Shown piece by piece: positions 1 to 12,116 of a stretch of DNA of 36,234 bases (position 1 is its first letter; the number at the start of each line of letters is the position of its first letter). The stretch lies in NCBI GenBank assembly GCA_016788525.1, contig JAEUPD010000132.1:1-36234 (forward strand), in the 5' to 3' direction. The notes under the pieces were generated by a model. The model was not told the DNA's origin, ran no database searches, and saw only the letters and a list, made by a program, of their open reading frames with translations. The stretch comes from Rubrivivax sp. (GTDB taxonomy: Bacteria; Pseudomonadota; Gammaproteobacteria; Burkholderiales; Burkholderiaceae_C). Made by a program: the position numbers and the translations under genes.

Positions 1-124
1 CTGACTCGCGCCCATTGTCTGAGCATAGCGAGCGCAGCGAGCGGAGCGAGTTCGGGCGCGGGCCAGAAGCCCGAGCAGCGCAGAGAAGTCAGCCCGCGCA
101 GCGGGCTGACCGCCGGCTCTGCGC
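1..124 (+). repeat. Structured intergenic repeat, copy 1
   Basis: About 90% identical by eye to 25118-25239, in the same orientation. It has a GCGAGCGnAGCGAGCGGAGC-like purine-rich stretch and then a perfect hairpin at 88-110: arms GTCAGCCCGC and GCGGGCTGAC around the loop GCA. In copy 2 the arms are GTCGGCCGC and GCGGCCGAC around the same loop, so pairing is kept although the bases differ. The copy starts at the window edge and may extend further left. It lies directly upstream of nuoF. Frames that read through it are low-complexity and are not called as genes. Whether it acts as DNA (cruciform, protein site) or RNA (processing or attenuation element) cannot be told from here. Confidence 0.8.
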
Positions 125-129
125 CCCAG

Positions 130-159
130 GCCCTGGCCCACCCCCGCCTGAGCCGCCAC
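130..159 (+). repeat. 30-nt inverted-repeat arm, left (near nuoF)
   Basis: A perfect 30-nt reverse complement of 24968-24997, read by direct comparison. It starts with GCCCTGGCCCACCCCCGCCT and ends with GCCGCCAC. It sits 64 bases before the nuoF start; the partner sits 32 bases before the korA start, in the same orientation relative to its gene. The two arms bound a 24.9-kb segment carrying nuoF-N, the ABC genes, the regulator block and the kor/TRAP operon. It may belong to the repeat family at 1-124, because both family copies are followed by GCCGCCACAACC. Confidence 0.9.
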
Positions 160-223
160 AACCGTGGAAGCAATCCCGCCACGCTTTCGTGCACACAAGC
201 CGAATCGAGGCCAAGGATCTGAC

Positions 224-3056
<2,833 letters not shown>

Positions 3057-3060
<4 letters not shown>

Positions 3061-4220
3061 TGCAAGACCTCGTCGTGCACGCCGTCTACATCGCCTACGC
3101 GCTGGGCATGCTGCTCACGTTCGGCACCGTGCTGACCTGGGTCGAGCGCAAGCAGGCCGCGGTGATGGCCGACCGCATCGGCGCCAACCGCGCCTACGTG
3201 CGGCTGCCGTTCACGCAGATCAAGCTGGTGTGGCTGGGCCTGTTCCATGGCCTGGCCGACGGCCTGAAGATGATGCTGAAGGAGGACTTCAAGCCGGCCG
3301 CCTACGACCGCTTCGCCTACGAAGTGGCGCCGTGGGTGGTGTTCGTGCCGGTGCTGCTGGTGTTCGGCGTCGTGCCGTTCGGCGGCGCGCTGCATCCGGC
3401 CGAGCTGTTCTCGGCCTGGCCCGCAGTGGCGGCCTGGTTCGGCGAGCGCTCTTACAACATGCAGATCGCCGCGCTCGACGCGGGGCTGCTGATCATCTTC
3501 GCCTTCGGCGGCCTCACGGTCATCGGCGCGATGCTCGCCGGTTGGTCGTCCTCGAACAAGTTCTCGATGCTGGGCGCGCTGCGTGCGGGCTCGCAGATGA
3601 TCTCCTACGAGCTGGTGATGGGCCTCACCGTGCTCGGCCTGGTCCTCATCTACGGCACGGTGGACCTGGTGGACATCGTTCGGCAGCAGTCAGGCATCGT
3701 GCTCGGCTTCCTGCCCGCATGGGGCGTGGTGCTGCAGCCGTTCGCCGCCATCCTCTTCATCGTCGCGGCGATGGCCGAGAACCGCCGCATCCCCTTCGAC
3801 CTGCCCGAGGCCGAGAGCGAGCTGATCTCCGGCTACTTCACCGAGTACTCGGCGATGAAGATGGGCCTCTTTATGTTCGCCGAGTTCATCGAGATCGCGG
3901 TCATCGCGGCGATCTTCACCACCCTCTTCCTCGGCGGCGCCAACCTGCCATACATGCACGACGGCGGCTTCACGTTCCCCGGTGGCGCGGAAGTCGCGCT
4001 CGGCCACGGCGTGGTGGTGCTGCTCCAGCTCTTCACGTTCCTCGTCAAGGTGCTGGTGATCAGCAGCTTCCAGATCCTCGTGCGCTGGACGCTGCCGCGC
4101 TTCCGCTATGACCAGCTGCTGCGCTTTGCCTGGAAGTTCCTGTTCCCCATCTGCCTGGCGAATCTCGTCGTCACGGCCATCGCCGTGTGGCTCATCAACG
4201 TCGCCGGGGGCACGGCATGA
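3057..4220 (+). CDS. nuoH: NADH-quinone oxidoreductase subunit H (NuoH)
   Basis: Membrane subunit joining the peripheral and membrane arms and forming the quinone-access chamber. The 387-residue, highly hydrophobic protein carries the invariant cytoplasmic loop ENRRIPFDLPEAESELISGY followed by FTEYSAMKMGLF. It is longer than E. coli NuoH (325). The ATG at 3057 overlaps the nuoG stop (ATGA), and a second ATG follows at 3060; the overlap suggests coupled translation. Nothing unusual apart from the length. Confidence 0.96.
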
Positions 4221-4825
4221 ACCACGCCCCGGGCTGGGTCAAGGTGGAACGCCGCACGCGGCGCGTCTACTGGAACGAGCCCACGATGGGCGCGTGGGAG
4301 CGCGTCTACCTGCTGGAGGTGGTGCGCGGGCTGGCCATCACCGGTGGCGTCTTCCTGCGCAACATGGGCAAGTGGATCACCGGCAGGAAGGGGGCGGTGA
4401 CCGCCTACTACCCGGAAGAGATCCGCGCCGACTATGCGCGCCACAACCGCGGCAAGCATGTGCTCGTGCGCCGTGAGGACGGCTCGCCGCAATGCGTGGC
4501 GTGCAACATGTGCGCCACGGTGTGCCCGGCCAGGGTCATCGAGATCGAGGCGCACCACGACCCCGCAGACACGGCGCACCCCAAGAGCCCGGCGCGCTTC
4601 GAGATCGACTACTCGCGCTGCATCTTCTGCGGCCTGTGCGTCGAGGCCTGCCCCGAAGACGCCATCCGCATGGCCAAGGAGGTGCCGAACCTGCCCGGTC
4701 CCGACCGCCACGCCATGTGGATCGGCAAGGAAGAGCTGCTGAACTGGCAGCCGGCGTCCGATGCCGCCAAGCGCTACCCGCCTCGGCCAGGCACCACCGG
4801 CGCGCCGGCGGGCGAGGCTTCATGA
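4217..4825 (+). CDS. nuoI: NADH-quinone oxidoreductase subunit I (NuoI)
   Basis: Two-cluster ferredoxin-like subunit that relays electrons (clusters N6a and N6b) toward N2 in NuoB. The 202-residue protein has two CxxCxxCxxxCP motifs: Cys93/96/99/103 (CVACNMCATVCP) and Cys135/138/141/145 (CIFCGLCVEACP). The start ATG at 4217 overlaps the nuoH stop as ATGA; an in-frame ATG at 4187 would overlap nuoH more deeply and adds nothing conserved. The roughly 50 residues after the second cluster are proline- and alanine-rich. Confidence 0.96.
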   Translation: MNHAPGWVKVERRTRRVYWNEPTMGAWERVYLLEVVRGLAITGGVFLRNMGKWITGRKGAVTAYYPEEIRADYARHNRGKHVLVRREDGSPQCVACNMCATVCPARVIEIEAHHDPADTAHPKSPARFEIDYSRCIFCGLCVEACPEDAIRMAKEVPNLPGPDRHAMWIGKEELLNWQPASDAAKRYPPRPGTTGAPAGEAS

Positions 4826-5388
4826 TGATCGAGAACCTGCTGCTCATCCTCTTCGCCGCGGCCGCGGTGGCCGGCGCCGTGCTGATGCTGCTGCTGCGCC
4901 ACCCGATGCGCGTGGCCCTGGCGCTCATCGCCTCGATGATCTCGCTGGGCGGCATCTACGGCCTGCTCGGCGTGCACGTGATCGCCGTGTTCCAGATCAT
5001 GATCTACGTCGGCGCGGTGATGGTGTTCATGGTCTACGCCATCATGCTGCTGGACGTGCGCGACCCGTCGTTCACCGAGCGCTACTCCCGGCTGCTGTGG
5101 CCCGGCCTGGCCGCGGTGGCAGTGCTGGTGGGTGTGCTGGTGTCGGCGGTGTGGCCCGACAAGGACGCCGGCTCCGCCGCCGTCGCCGCGTTCACCGATG
5201 GCGGCACGGTGTTCGGCGTGCAGGCCTTCTCCGCCGCCTTTCTCGGCGAGTACTGGCTGTACTTCGAGCTGACCTCGGTGCTGCTGGTGGTGGCGGTGCT
5301 GGCGGCGGTGGCCATCGTCAAGCTGCGCAGGAACGAGCCCGCCGCGACGCCGCCCGCGCCGGTCACGCAGGAGCGCGGCCATGGATAA
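4822..5388 (+). CDS. nuoJ: NADH-quinone oxidoreductase subunit J (NuoJ)
   Basis: Small antiporter-region membrane subunit of complex I, here 188 residues with about five membrane segments. It has the family pattern of a hydrophobic N-terminus, then RHPMRVALALIASMISLGGI, then VFQIMIYVGAVMVFMVYAIM, the conserved NuoJ helix 3 carrying the pi-bulge region. The ATG at 4822 overlaps the nuoI stop (ATGA). The C-terminal tail is alanine/proline-rich and overlaps nuoK by 8 bases. Confidence 0.95.
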   Translation: MMIENLLLILFAAAAVAGAVLMLLLRHPMRVALALIASMISLGGIYGLLGVHVIAVFQIMIYVGAVMVFMVYAIMLLDVRDPSFTERYSRLLWPGLAAVAVLVGVLVSAVWPDKDAGSAAVAAFTDGGTVFGVQAFSAAFLGEYWLYFELTSVLLVVAVLAAVAIVKLRRNEPAATPPAPVTQERGHG

Positions 5389-5683
5389 GGCGAGCCTGCT
5401 GCTCACGGTGAGCTTCGTGCTCTTCGGCCTGGGGTTGCTGGGCGTGATCGTGCGCCGCAACCTGCTGGTGATGCTGATGTGCATGGAGCTGATGCTCAAC
5501 GGCGTCAACCTCAGCCTGGTCACCTTCGCGCAGCAGCACCAGCAGCTGGACGGCGCGGTGCTGGTGTTCCTCATCTTCATCGTCGCCGCCAGCGAGATCG
5601 CGATCGCCATCCCGATCGTGCTGCTGCTGGTGCGCCACGGGCGCACGCTGGATGCCGGCGCCTACGCGGGCCTGAAGGGCTGA
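5381..5683 (+). CDS. nuoK: NADH-quinone oxidoreductase subunit K (NuoK)
   Basis: Three-helix membrane subunit, 100 residues, exactly the family length. The two conserved membrane glutamates of the proton path are in MELMLNGVNLSLV (near residue 32) and AASEIAIAIPIVLLLVR (near residue 70). It overlaps nuoJ by 8 bases and is followed 19 bases later by nuoL. Confidence 0.96.
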   Translation: MDKASLLLTVSFVLFGLGLLGVIVRRNLLVMLMCMELMLNGVNLSLVTFAQQHQQLDGAVLVFLIFIVAASEIAIAIPIVLLLVRHGRTLDAGAYAGLKG

Positions 5684-5702
5684 ACCCCGGGGCTGACCCA
5701 CC

Positions 5703-7616
5703 ATGACTGCCCACCTCCTCGCCTGGATCGTGCTGCTGCCGCTGGCCGGCTTCGTGCTCAACGGCGTGCTCGGCACGCGGTTGCGTGGGCACGACGCGGC
5801 GCGCCTGGGGCCCCGCGGGGTGGGCTTCATCGCCTGCGCGCTGCCGATCGGCTCTTTCATGCTCACGCTGGCGGCGCTGGCGCAGCTGCAGGCCGCCGGC
5901 CAGCCGTTCGTCGACGCCACCTACACCTGGGCGAGGTTCGGGGACCGCAGCGTCGAGATCGCCTTCTACTTCGACCGACTGGCCGCGGTGATGACGCTGG
6001 TGGTCACTGGCGTCGGCTCGCTGATCCACATCTATTCGCTCGGCTACATGAAGGGTGACGAGAGTCACGCGCGCTTCTTCGCCTACCTGAACCTGTTCCT
6101 GTTCTTCATGCTGCTGCTGGTGCTGGGGCGCTCGCTGCTGGTGATGTTCGTGGGCTGGGAGGGCGTGGGCCTGGCGTCGTACCTGCTGATCGGCTTCTGG
6201 TTCAACGACCCGGTCAAGGCCGCCGCCGGCAAGAAGGCCTTCGTGACCAACCGCATCGGCGACGCCGGCTTTCTGCTCGGCATGTTCCTGCTGTGGCATG
6301 CCTTCGGCACGCTCGACATGGACCGCATCAACGCCGCCTACGCGACCGGTGCCGCACCGGCCTGGGCCATGACCGGCGCCAGCCTGATCGGCGTGCTGCT
6401 GTTCATCGGCGCGTGCGGCAAGTCGGCACAGATCCCGCTGCACGTGTGGCTGCCCGATGCAATGGCCGGCCCGACGCCGGTCTCGGCGCTGATCCACGCC
6501 GCGACGATGGTCACCGCCGGCATCTACCTCGTTGCGCGCATGTCGGGCCTGTACGTGAACGCGCCCGAGGCTTCGCAGGTGATCGCCGTGGTCGGCGTGG
6601 CCACCGCCTTCTTCGCCGCCACCGTCGCCGTGGTGCAGACCGACATCAAGAAGGTGCTGGCCTACTCCACTGTCTCGCAGCTCGGGCTGATGTTCGTCGC
6701 CCTTGGCGTCGGTGCCTACGCGGTGGCGATCTTCCACGTTGTCACCCATGCGTTCTTCAAGGCCTGCCTGTTCCTCGGCGCGGGCAGCGTGATCCACGCG
6801 CTCTCGGGCGAGCAGGACGTGCGCAGGATGGGCGGCTTGGCGCGCCGCATCCCCATCACTTTCGCCACCTTCGCCATCGCCACCGCGGCGATCGCCGGCA
6901 TCCCGCCGCTGGCGGGCTTCTTCAGCAAGGACGAGATCCTGTGGTTCGCATTCGCCAGCCCGCGCGGCGGCGCCACCTGGCTGTGGGCACTGGCGTCGCT
7001 GACGGCGCTGCTGACCTCGTTGTACATGTTCCGGCTGCTGTGGCTCACGTTCTTCGGGCGTTCTCGCATGGAGCCGAAGGTCGAGCACCATGTGCACGAG
7101 TCGCCCTGGTCGATGACGGGCGTGCTGGTCGTGCTGGCGGCGCTGTCGGCGGTGGGCGGCTTCGTGCCGGTGGCGCACTGGCTGGAACCGATGCTGCCGC
7201 TGCCGAAGGTTCCTGAGGCGCTGCATCGCAGCGAGCGTTTGCTCATCGGCGTGGCGGTGGTGATCGGCTTTGCCGGGCTCGGACTGGCCGCGTGGTTCCA
7301 TGGCGGCCAAGCCAGGCGCGCCGCAGCGATGCGCGAGCGGCTGGCCGCGTTGCACCACGTGCTCACGAACAAGTATTTCATCGACGAACTGTACGAAGCG
7401 ATGCTCGGCCGACCCTGGCAGTGGCTGTCACGACGCGTCTTCCTGCAGCTGGGCGACCGCACGCTCATCGACGGCAGCCTGCACACGCTGGCCGCCACCG
7501 CGCGCCGCACGGCCGCCGGCCTGGGCGCGCTGCAGGCGGGCAGCCTGCACCGGTACCTGTTCTACGTGGTGCTGGGCATCGCCGCGGCGCTGTTCTGGAG
7601 CATGCGCCGTGGTTGA
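5703..7616 (+). CDS. nuoL: NADH-quinone oxidoreductase subunit L (NuoL)
   Basis: Distal antiporter-like proton pump of complex I, 637 residues with many membrane helices. Family landmarks: FVGWEGVGLASYLLIGFWF with the conserved helix-5 glutamate, the CGKSAQIPLHVWLPDAMAGP stretch with the lysine and broken helix, THAFFKACLFLGAGSVIHAL, and a long C-terminal part fitting the lateral helix that braces NuoM and NuoN. Separated from nuoK by 19 bases. Normal length, no defects seen. Confidence 0.96.
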   Translation: MTAHLLAWIVLLPLAGFVLNGVLGTRLRGHDAARLGPRGVGFIACALPIGSFMLTLAALAQLQAAGQPFVDATYTWARFGDRSVEIAFYFDRLAAVMTLVVTGVGSLIHIYSLGYMKGDESHARFFAYLNLFLFFMLLLVLGRSLLVMFVGWEGVGLASYLLIGFWFNDPVKAAAGKKAFVTNRIGDAGFLLGMFLLWHAFGTLDMDRINAAYATGAAPAWAMTGASLIGVLLFIGACGKSAQIPLHVWLPDAMAGPTPVSALIHAATMVTAGIYLVARMSGLYVNAPEASQVIAVVGVATAFFAATVAVVQTDIKKVLAYSTVSQLGLMFVALGVGAYAVAIFHVVTHAFFKACLFLGAGSVIHALSGEQDVRRMGGLARRIPITFATFAIATAAIAGIPPLAGFFSKDEILWFAFASPRGGATWLWALASLTALLTSLYMFRLLWLTFFGRSRMEPKVEHHVHESPWSMTGVLVVLAALSAVGGFVPVAHWLEPMLPLPKVPEALHRSERLLIGVAVVIGFAGLGLAAWFHGGQARRAAAMRERLAALHHVLTNKYFIDELYEAMLGRPWQWLSRRVFLQLGDRTLIDGSLHTLAATARRTAAGLGALQAGSLHRYLFYVVLGIAAALFWSMRRG

Positions 7617-7635
7617 CAACGGTTCGGGGTCCTTC

Positions 7636-9216
7636 ATGCTGCCGTTGGCGTTGCAGGTCGTGCTGTGGCTGCCGCTGGCGGCGATGTTCGCGCTGGCCGT
7701 CGTGCCCCGGGGCGCGGTGCGCACGATCCACGGCTTCAGCCTGTGGGTGATGCTGGTGCAGTTCGCGGCCACCGCGTGGCTGTACGCCGAGTTCCAACCG
7801 GGCGTGGCGGGCACCCAGTTCGCCAGCCGCGTGCCGTGGATCGAGAGCTGGGGCGTGTTCTTCTCGATCGGCCTGGACGGCGCCAACGTGCTGCTGGTGC
7901 TGCTCACCGGCTTCCTCGGCCCCATCGTCGTGGCCGGTTCGTTCACGGCCATCACCAAGGACGTGAAGCTGTTCCACGCGATGGTGTTCCTCATCCAGTT
8001 CGCGATGATGGGCACCTTCCTCGCGCAGGACCTGTTCGTCTTCTACATCTTCTGGGAGACGATGCTGATCCCGATGTTCCTGCTCATCGGCATCTGGGGT
8101 GGCGAGCGCCGCATCTACGCGACACTGAAGTTCGTGCTGTACACGGCCTTCGGCTCGATCCTGATGCTGGCGGCGATGATCTGGCTGGTGCTGGCCGCCC
8201 AGGCCGCGGCGGGGGGCTCCCCTTCGTTCGCCTTCGAGGACCTCTATCGCCTGAGGCTGCCGCCAGACGTGCAGCAATGGCTCTTCGCTGCGTTCGCGCT
8301 GTCGTTCGCCATCAAGGTGCCGATGGTGCCGCTGCACACCTGGCTGCCCGACGCGCACGTCGAGGCGCCCACCGCCGGCTCGGTCATCCTCGCCGGCGTG
8401 CTGCTGAAGATGGGCACCTACGGCTTCATGAAGCTGGGCTTCCCGCTGTTCCCGGCGGCCACGCTGCACTTCACGCCGTTGATCCAGGTGCTGGCGGTGG
8501 CCAGCATCGTCATCGGTGCCGGCCTGGCGCTGGTGCAGGACGACATCAAGAAGATCATCGCCTACAGCTCGATCAGCCACCTCGGCTACGTGATGCTGGG
8601 CCTGGTCAGCCTCGATCTCATCGGCATCCAGGGCGCCATCGTGCAGATGGTCAGCCACGGTCTCACGGCGGCGGGCCTGTTCCTGATGATCGGCATGGTC
8701 TACGAGCGCACGCACTCGCGCGACATCGCCGCCTACGGTGGCCTGGCCCGGCTGGTGCCGATGTACTCGGTGGCCTTCATGATCCTGACGCTGGCTTCCA
8801 TCGGCCTGCCGACGACCAGCGGCTTTACCGGGGAGTTCCTGGCGCTGCTGGGCACCTTCAACGCCGCCTGGGCGCAGCACCTGCAAGGCCACTCCTTCGC
8901 GCTTTGGCCTGCGGTGCTGGCGGTGACGGGCGTGGTGCTGGGTGCCCTGTACATGCTGCGCTTCGCGGCCCTGTTCCTCTTTGGCGCCACGCGCGCGCCG
9001 GTGGCGAAGCTCACCGACCTGAACGGCCGCGAAGCGACGATCCTCGTGGCCCTCATCGCCGCGATCTTCTGGCTCGGCCTGTTCCCCGGTGAGCCGCTGC
9101 GCAAGACCGAAGTGGCGGCACGGCAGTACCAGCAGAGCGTTGCAGCGGCACGAGCCACGGCCTCGGCGGCGACCGCCGCGCCACGGATGGCCGCTGCGGC
9201 GCCCGCTTCACCGTGA
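7636..9216 (+). CDS. nuoM: NADH-quinone oxidoreductase subunit M (NuoM)
   Basis: Second antiporter-like proton pump, 526 residues with about 14 membrane helices. Landmarks: IFWETMLIPMFLLIGIWGG with the conserved glutamate, FAIKVPMVPLHTWLPDAHVE, GVLLKMGTYGFMKLGFPLFP and IIAYSSISHLGYVMLGLVS. Two starts are possible: ATG at 7636, used here, or GTG at 7609, which overlaps nuoL by 8 bases and has GGAG at 7597-7600. The GTG would add nine residues. The C-terminus ends in a low-complexity Ala tail. Confidence 0.94.
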   Translation: MLPLALQVVLWLPLAAMFALAVVPRGAVRTIHGFSLWVMLVQFAATAWLYAEFQPGVAGTQFASRVPWIESWGVFFSIGLDGANVLLVLLTGFLGPIVVAGSFTAITKDVKLFHAMVFLIQFAMMGTFLAQDLFVFYIFWETMLIPMFLLIGIWGGERRIYATLKFVLYTAFGSILMLAAMIWLVLAAQAAAGGSPSFAFEDLYRLRLPPDVQQWLFAAFALSFAIKVPMVPLHTWLPDAHVEAPTAGSVILAGVLLKMGTYGFMKLGFPLFPAATLHFTPLIQVLAVASIVIGAGLALVQDDIKKIIAYSSISHLGYVMLGLVSLDLIGIQGAIVQMVSHGLTAAGLFLMIGMVYERTHSRDIAAYGGLARLVPMYSVAFMILTLASIGLPTTSGFTGEFLALLGTFNAAWAQHLQGHSFALWPAVLAVTGVVLGALYMLRFAALFLFGATRAPVAKLTDLNGREATILVALIAAIFWLGLFPGEPLRKTEVAARQYQQSVAAARATASAATAAPRMAAAAPASP

Positions 9217-9232
9217 ATACGGGGCACCCCTC

Positions 9233-10645
9233 ATGAACTGGCCCGCCTTCGCCATCGGCCTCCTGCCCGAGCACTTGCTGATCGCCGGCGTGCTGCTGCT
9301 CATCGTGCATGCGCTGGTCTCCGACTCGGGCCGCGGCGCGGCGGCCATCGCGCTCGTTGCCGTCGGCGCGGCGGCGCTCGCGGCACTGTGGCTCGCGCTC
9401 ACCGGTTTCGAGGGCGAGCCGTTCATCGGCCAGGTCTCGGTCTCGCGCGGCACCTCGCTCGGCAAGGCGGTGGCGCTATCGCTGGCCTGGCCCGTGCTGC
9501 TGCTGGCGCGCGACGACCTCGGCGACGGCGGGCCCCTCTACCCGCTGCTGGTGAGCTCGCTGTACGGGCTGGCGCTGATGTTGTCCTCCGACAGCTTTCT
9601 CACGCTGTTTCTCGGGCTGGAGCTGATGTCGCTGCCGGTATACGTGCTGGTACTGCTGGGCCTGAAGCGCCAGACGAGCCCCGAGGCGGCGCTGAAGTAC
9701 CTGGTGCTCGGCGGCGCGGCCACGGCCACGCTGCTGATGGGCGTCTCGCTGCTGTACGGCAGCGAGGGCATGCTCTCGCTGATGGCGTTTCCCGAGGCTC
9801 TGGCGCGTGGCGCCGGGGCGGGCGGCAGCGGTCTGGCGCTGGCCGGGGCGGTGCTGGTGCTGCTGGCCTTCTTCCTGAAAGCCGCCATCGTGCCGTTCCA
9901 CGCCTGGGCGCCCGACGCCTACGAGGGCGCCAGCCTGCCCGTCACGGCCTACATGGCGGCCATCGTGAAGGCGGGCGTGCTGCTGGCCGCGCTGCGCCTG
10001 TTCGGCGGGGCGTCGCTGCCCGGTGTGATGGTGACGCTGATCGCACTGCTGCCGCTCATCTCCATCGCCTGGGGCAACCTGGCGGCGATGCGGCAACCGA
10101 ACCTGCGCCGCATGATGGCCTACTCGTCCATCGCGCACGCCGGTTACCTGTTTCTCGCGTTTCTCGGCAATGCCCCGGGCCGCTTTGGCGCGGTGTGGTT
10201 CTACCTGCTGGCCTACGGCCTGATGACGATGCTCGCGTTCTCGGCCTTGCCCGCGCACAGCGACGACTCACGCCGTGACCGCATCGGCGCGCTGCAGGGC
10301 CTGTTCCACCGCCAGCCGTACGCGGCCATCGTCATCGGCCTGGCGATGCTGTCGCTGGCAGGCATTCCGCCGTTGCCGGGCTTCATCGCCAAGTTCCTGA
10401 TCTTCCGCGAGGTGATGGCGGCGGGGCACACGCTGGTCGCGGTGCTGGGCCTGGTGGGCAGCTACCTGGGCATCTACTTCTACCTGCGGGTGATCCAGGC
10501 GATGTTCATGGGTGCTCCGGCAGCGGGTGCCGCTGGTTCGGATGCGGCGGCGCTGCGCGCTCCGGCGCTGGCGGCCAGCGTGCTGTGCCTGCTGCCGGCG
10601 GTGGTGGTGGCGGTGATGCCGGGGCGGTTCTTGGCTCTGCCCTGA
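9233..10645 (+). CDS. nuoN: NADH-quinone oxidoreductase subunit N (NuoN)
   Basis: Third antiporter-like proton pump, 470 residues. Landmarks: LELMSLPVYVLVLLGL with the helix-5 glutamate, EAALKYLVLGGAATATLLMG, FFLKAAIVPFHAWAPDAYEG and MMAYSSIAHAGYLFLAFLG. The ATG at 9233 lies 16 bases after nuoM. It is the last gene of this half-operon; 253 bases without a gene follow. Confidence 0.95.
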   Translation: MNWPAFAIGLLPEHLLIAGVLLLIVHALVSDSGRGAAAIALVAVGAAALAALWLALTGFEGEPFIGQVSVSRGTSLGKAVALSLAWPVLLLARDDLGDGGPLYPLLVSSLYGLALMLSSDSFLTLFLGLELMSLPVYVLVLLGLKRQTSPEAALKYLVLGGAATATLLMGVSLLYGSEGMLSLMAFPEALARGAGAGGSGLALAGAVLVLLAFFLKAAIVPFHAWAPDAYEGASLPVTAYMAAIVKAGVLLAALRLFGGASLPGVMVTLIALLPLISIAWGNLAAMRQPNLRRMMAYSSIAHAGYLFLAFLGNAPGRFGAVWFYLLAYGLMTMLAFSALPAHSDDSRRDRIGALQGLFHRQPYAAIVIGLAMLSLAGIPPLPGFIAKFLIFREVMAAGHTLVAVLGLVGSYLGIYFYLRVIQAMFMGAPAAGAAGSDAAALRAPALAASVLCLLPAVVVAVMPGRFLALP

Positions 10646-10898
10646 GCAGCACCGGGTGCCCTGGCAGGCGCCGCCGGTTTCGATGAGCGCGTTCAATGCC
10701 CGCGGCCGGACTCGCCGGACACTGCGCTCTTCAAGCCCGCGCCGCGGCGCACCGTTGGCTCGCGGCCTCACCGCTCATTGCGCGGCGACATCGGCCACCG
10801 AGGTTGCAGACCGGGACGTGCCATGTCGCTAGGCTGAGGACAAGCCGGGCCTGCAGTGGCGGCACCCGCGCCAGCGGCCCGAGAGAGGAAGCCATACC
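10646..10898 (+). other. Gap between nuoN and the ABC operon
   Basis: 253 bases with no convincing gene. It holds a 12-bp perfect palindrome GCGCCGCGGCGC at 10739-10750 and, at its end, the ribosome site AGGA (10886-10889) of the next gene. No T-tract terminator and no clear sigma-70 promoter were recognised, so it is open whether the ABC genes are read through from nuoN. Confidence 0.4.
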
Positions 10899-12110
10899 GT
10901 GAGCAAATCACCGTCGTTGCGGCGGCTGTGGCCTGCCGGCCTCGCCCTGGCACTGCTGCTCGCGGTCGCGGGCGGCGTGGCCTATCTGCGCTTCGGCCGC
11001 GCCATCGACGTGCCCGTGTTCCGAGTCGAGGCGGGCGCCATCGCGCAACGCGTCGTCGGGCCGGGCACCGTGCAGGCGCGCGTGCCCTTGACGCTCGCGG
11101 CCCGCATCACCGCCACCGTGCAGCGCGTCGACGCCGACGTCGGCGACATCGTGCGGCGCGGCCAGCCGCTGGTGCTGCTGGACGACCGCGATCTGGCGGC
11201 GCGGCGGAGCGTGGTTGACGGCCAGCAGGCGGCGCTGGCCCGCAATCTCGAAGCGGCCCTGGCCGGCGCCGCCCGGGCGCAGGCCGAGCTCGAGCTGGCA
11301 CACAGCCGCCAGCGGCGCGACGCCGAGCTGCTGGGCACCGGGTTCGTCTCGCCGGCGGCGCTCGATGCCTCCAACGCCGCTCTGCGCGCGGCCACCGCCA
11401 ACGTCGACAACGCCAAGGCGGCGCACGCCGCGCGCGAAGCCGAGGTGCGCACGCTTGCCGCCGAGGCTCGCTACGCCGAGGTCGTGCACTCGCACACGCG
11501 CATCGTGGCGCCGATGGACGCCCTGGTGGTCGCGCGGCAGGTCGAGGTGGGCAGCACGGTGGTACCGGGCAGCACGCTGCTGCGCCTGGTCGACCCGGCC
11601 AGCTTGTGGGTGGCGATGCGCGTGGACGAGTCGGTGCTCGGACGCATCGAGCTCGATCAGCCGGCGGCGATCCGGCTGCGAACCGGCGAGCTGCTGCGCG
11701 GCAAGGTGGCCCGCATTGCCCGCCAGTCCGACGCCGCCACGCGCGAGCTGGAGGTGAACATCGCGTTCGATGCCCCGCCGCGGCGCTTTGCCATCGACCA
11801 GGAAGCCGAGGTCACAGTGGATGTTGGCGAGGTGCAGGGCCTGGTGATCCCGCCGCCTGCCCTCACGCGCAGCCGCGAGGGCCACCCGGGCGTGCTGGTG
11901 GTCGAAGGCGACCGCACGATCTTCCGCGCGCTGGAAACGGGGGCCGCCGACAGCCGGCGGGTGCTGGTGCTGAAGGGTCTGGCCGCGGGCGAGACGATCG
12001 TCGCGCGAGCAGACGGGGTGCGGGCCGGTGCGCGCGTGCGCGCGCCCGGCGCAGCAGCGGCGCCGCCGGCCGCGTCGCTCCCTGCAACGCCGGCCGCCCC
12101 GCCACGCTGA
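10899..12110 (+). CDS. Periplasmic adaptor (HlyD/MFP family) of an ABC exporter
   Basis: Membrane-fusion protein linking an inner-membrane ABC exporter to the periplasm or outer membrane; 403 residues. One N-terminal membrane segment (about 8-30), a biotinyl-lipoyl-like half (TLAARITATVQRVDADVGDI...GQPLVLLDD), an alanine/arginine-rich coiled-coil hairpin (about 95-180), the second lipoyl half with THSRIVAPMDALVV-like sequence, then beta-barrel and membrane-proximal domains. It uses a GTG start with GAGAGAGGAA just upstream. First of three co-directional genes with a MacB-type permease and an ATPase, most like DevBCA-type exporters. Substrate unknown. Confidence 0.88.
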   Translation: MSKSPSLRRLWPAGLALALLLAVAGGVAYLRFGRAIDVPVFRVEAGAIAQRVVGPGTVQARVPLTLAARITATVQRVDADVGDIVRRGQPLVLLDDRDLAARRSVVDGQQAALARNLEAALAGAARAQAELELAHSRQRRDAELLGTGFVSPAALDASNAALRAATANVDNAKAAHAAREAEVRTLAAEARYAEVVHSHTRIVAPMDALVVARQVEVGSTVVPGSTLLRLVDPASLWVAMRVDESVLGRIELDQPAAIRLRTGELLRGKVARIARQSDAATRELEVNIAFDAPPRRFAIDQEAEVTVDVGEVQGLVIPPPALTRSREGHPGVLVVEGDRTIFRALETGAADSRRVLVLKGLAAGETIVARADGVRAGARVRAPGAAAAPPAASLPATPAAPPR

Positions 12111-12116
12111 GCCGCC

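Noticed and set aside
1-124. CRISPR-like or tandem repeat array
   Set aside because: Only short GCGAGCG-type near-repeats without regular spacers; the unit recurs once, 25 kb away.
5577-7358. Long minus-strand frame opposite nuoL
   Set aside because: Gln/His/Arg-rich translation typical of antisense frames in high-GC genes; nuoL explains the region.
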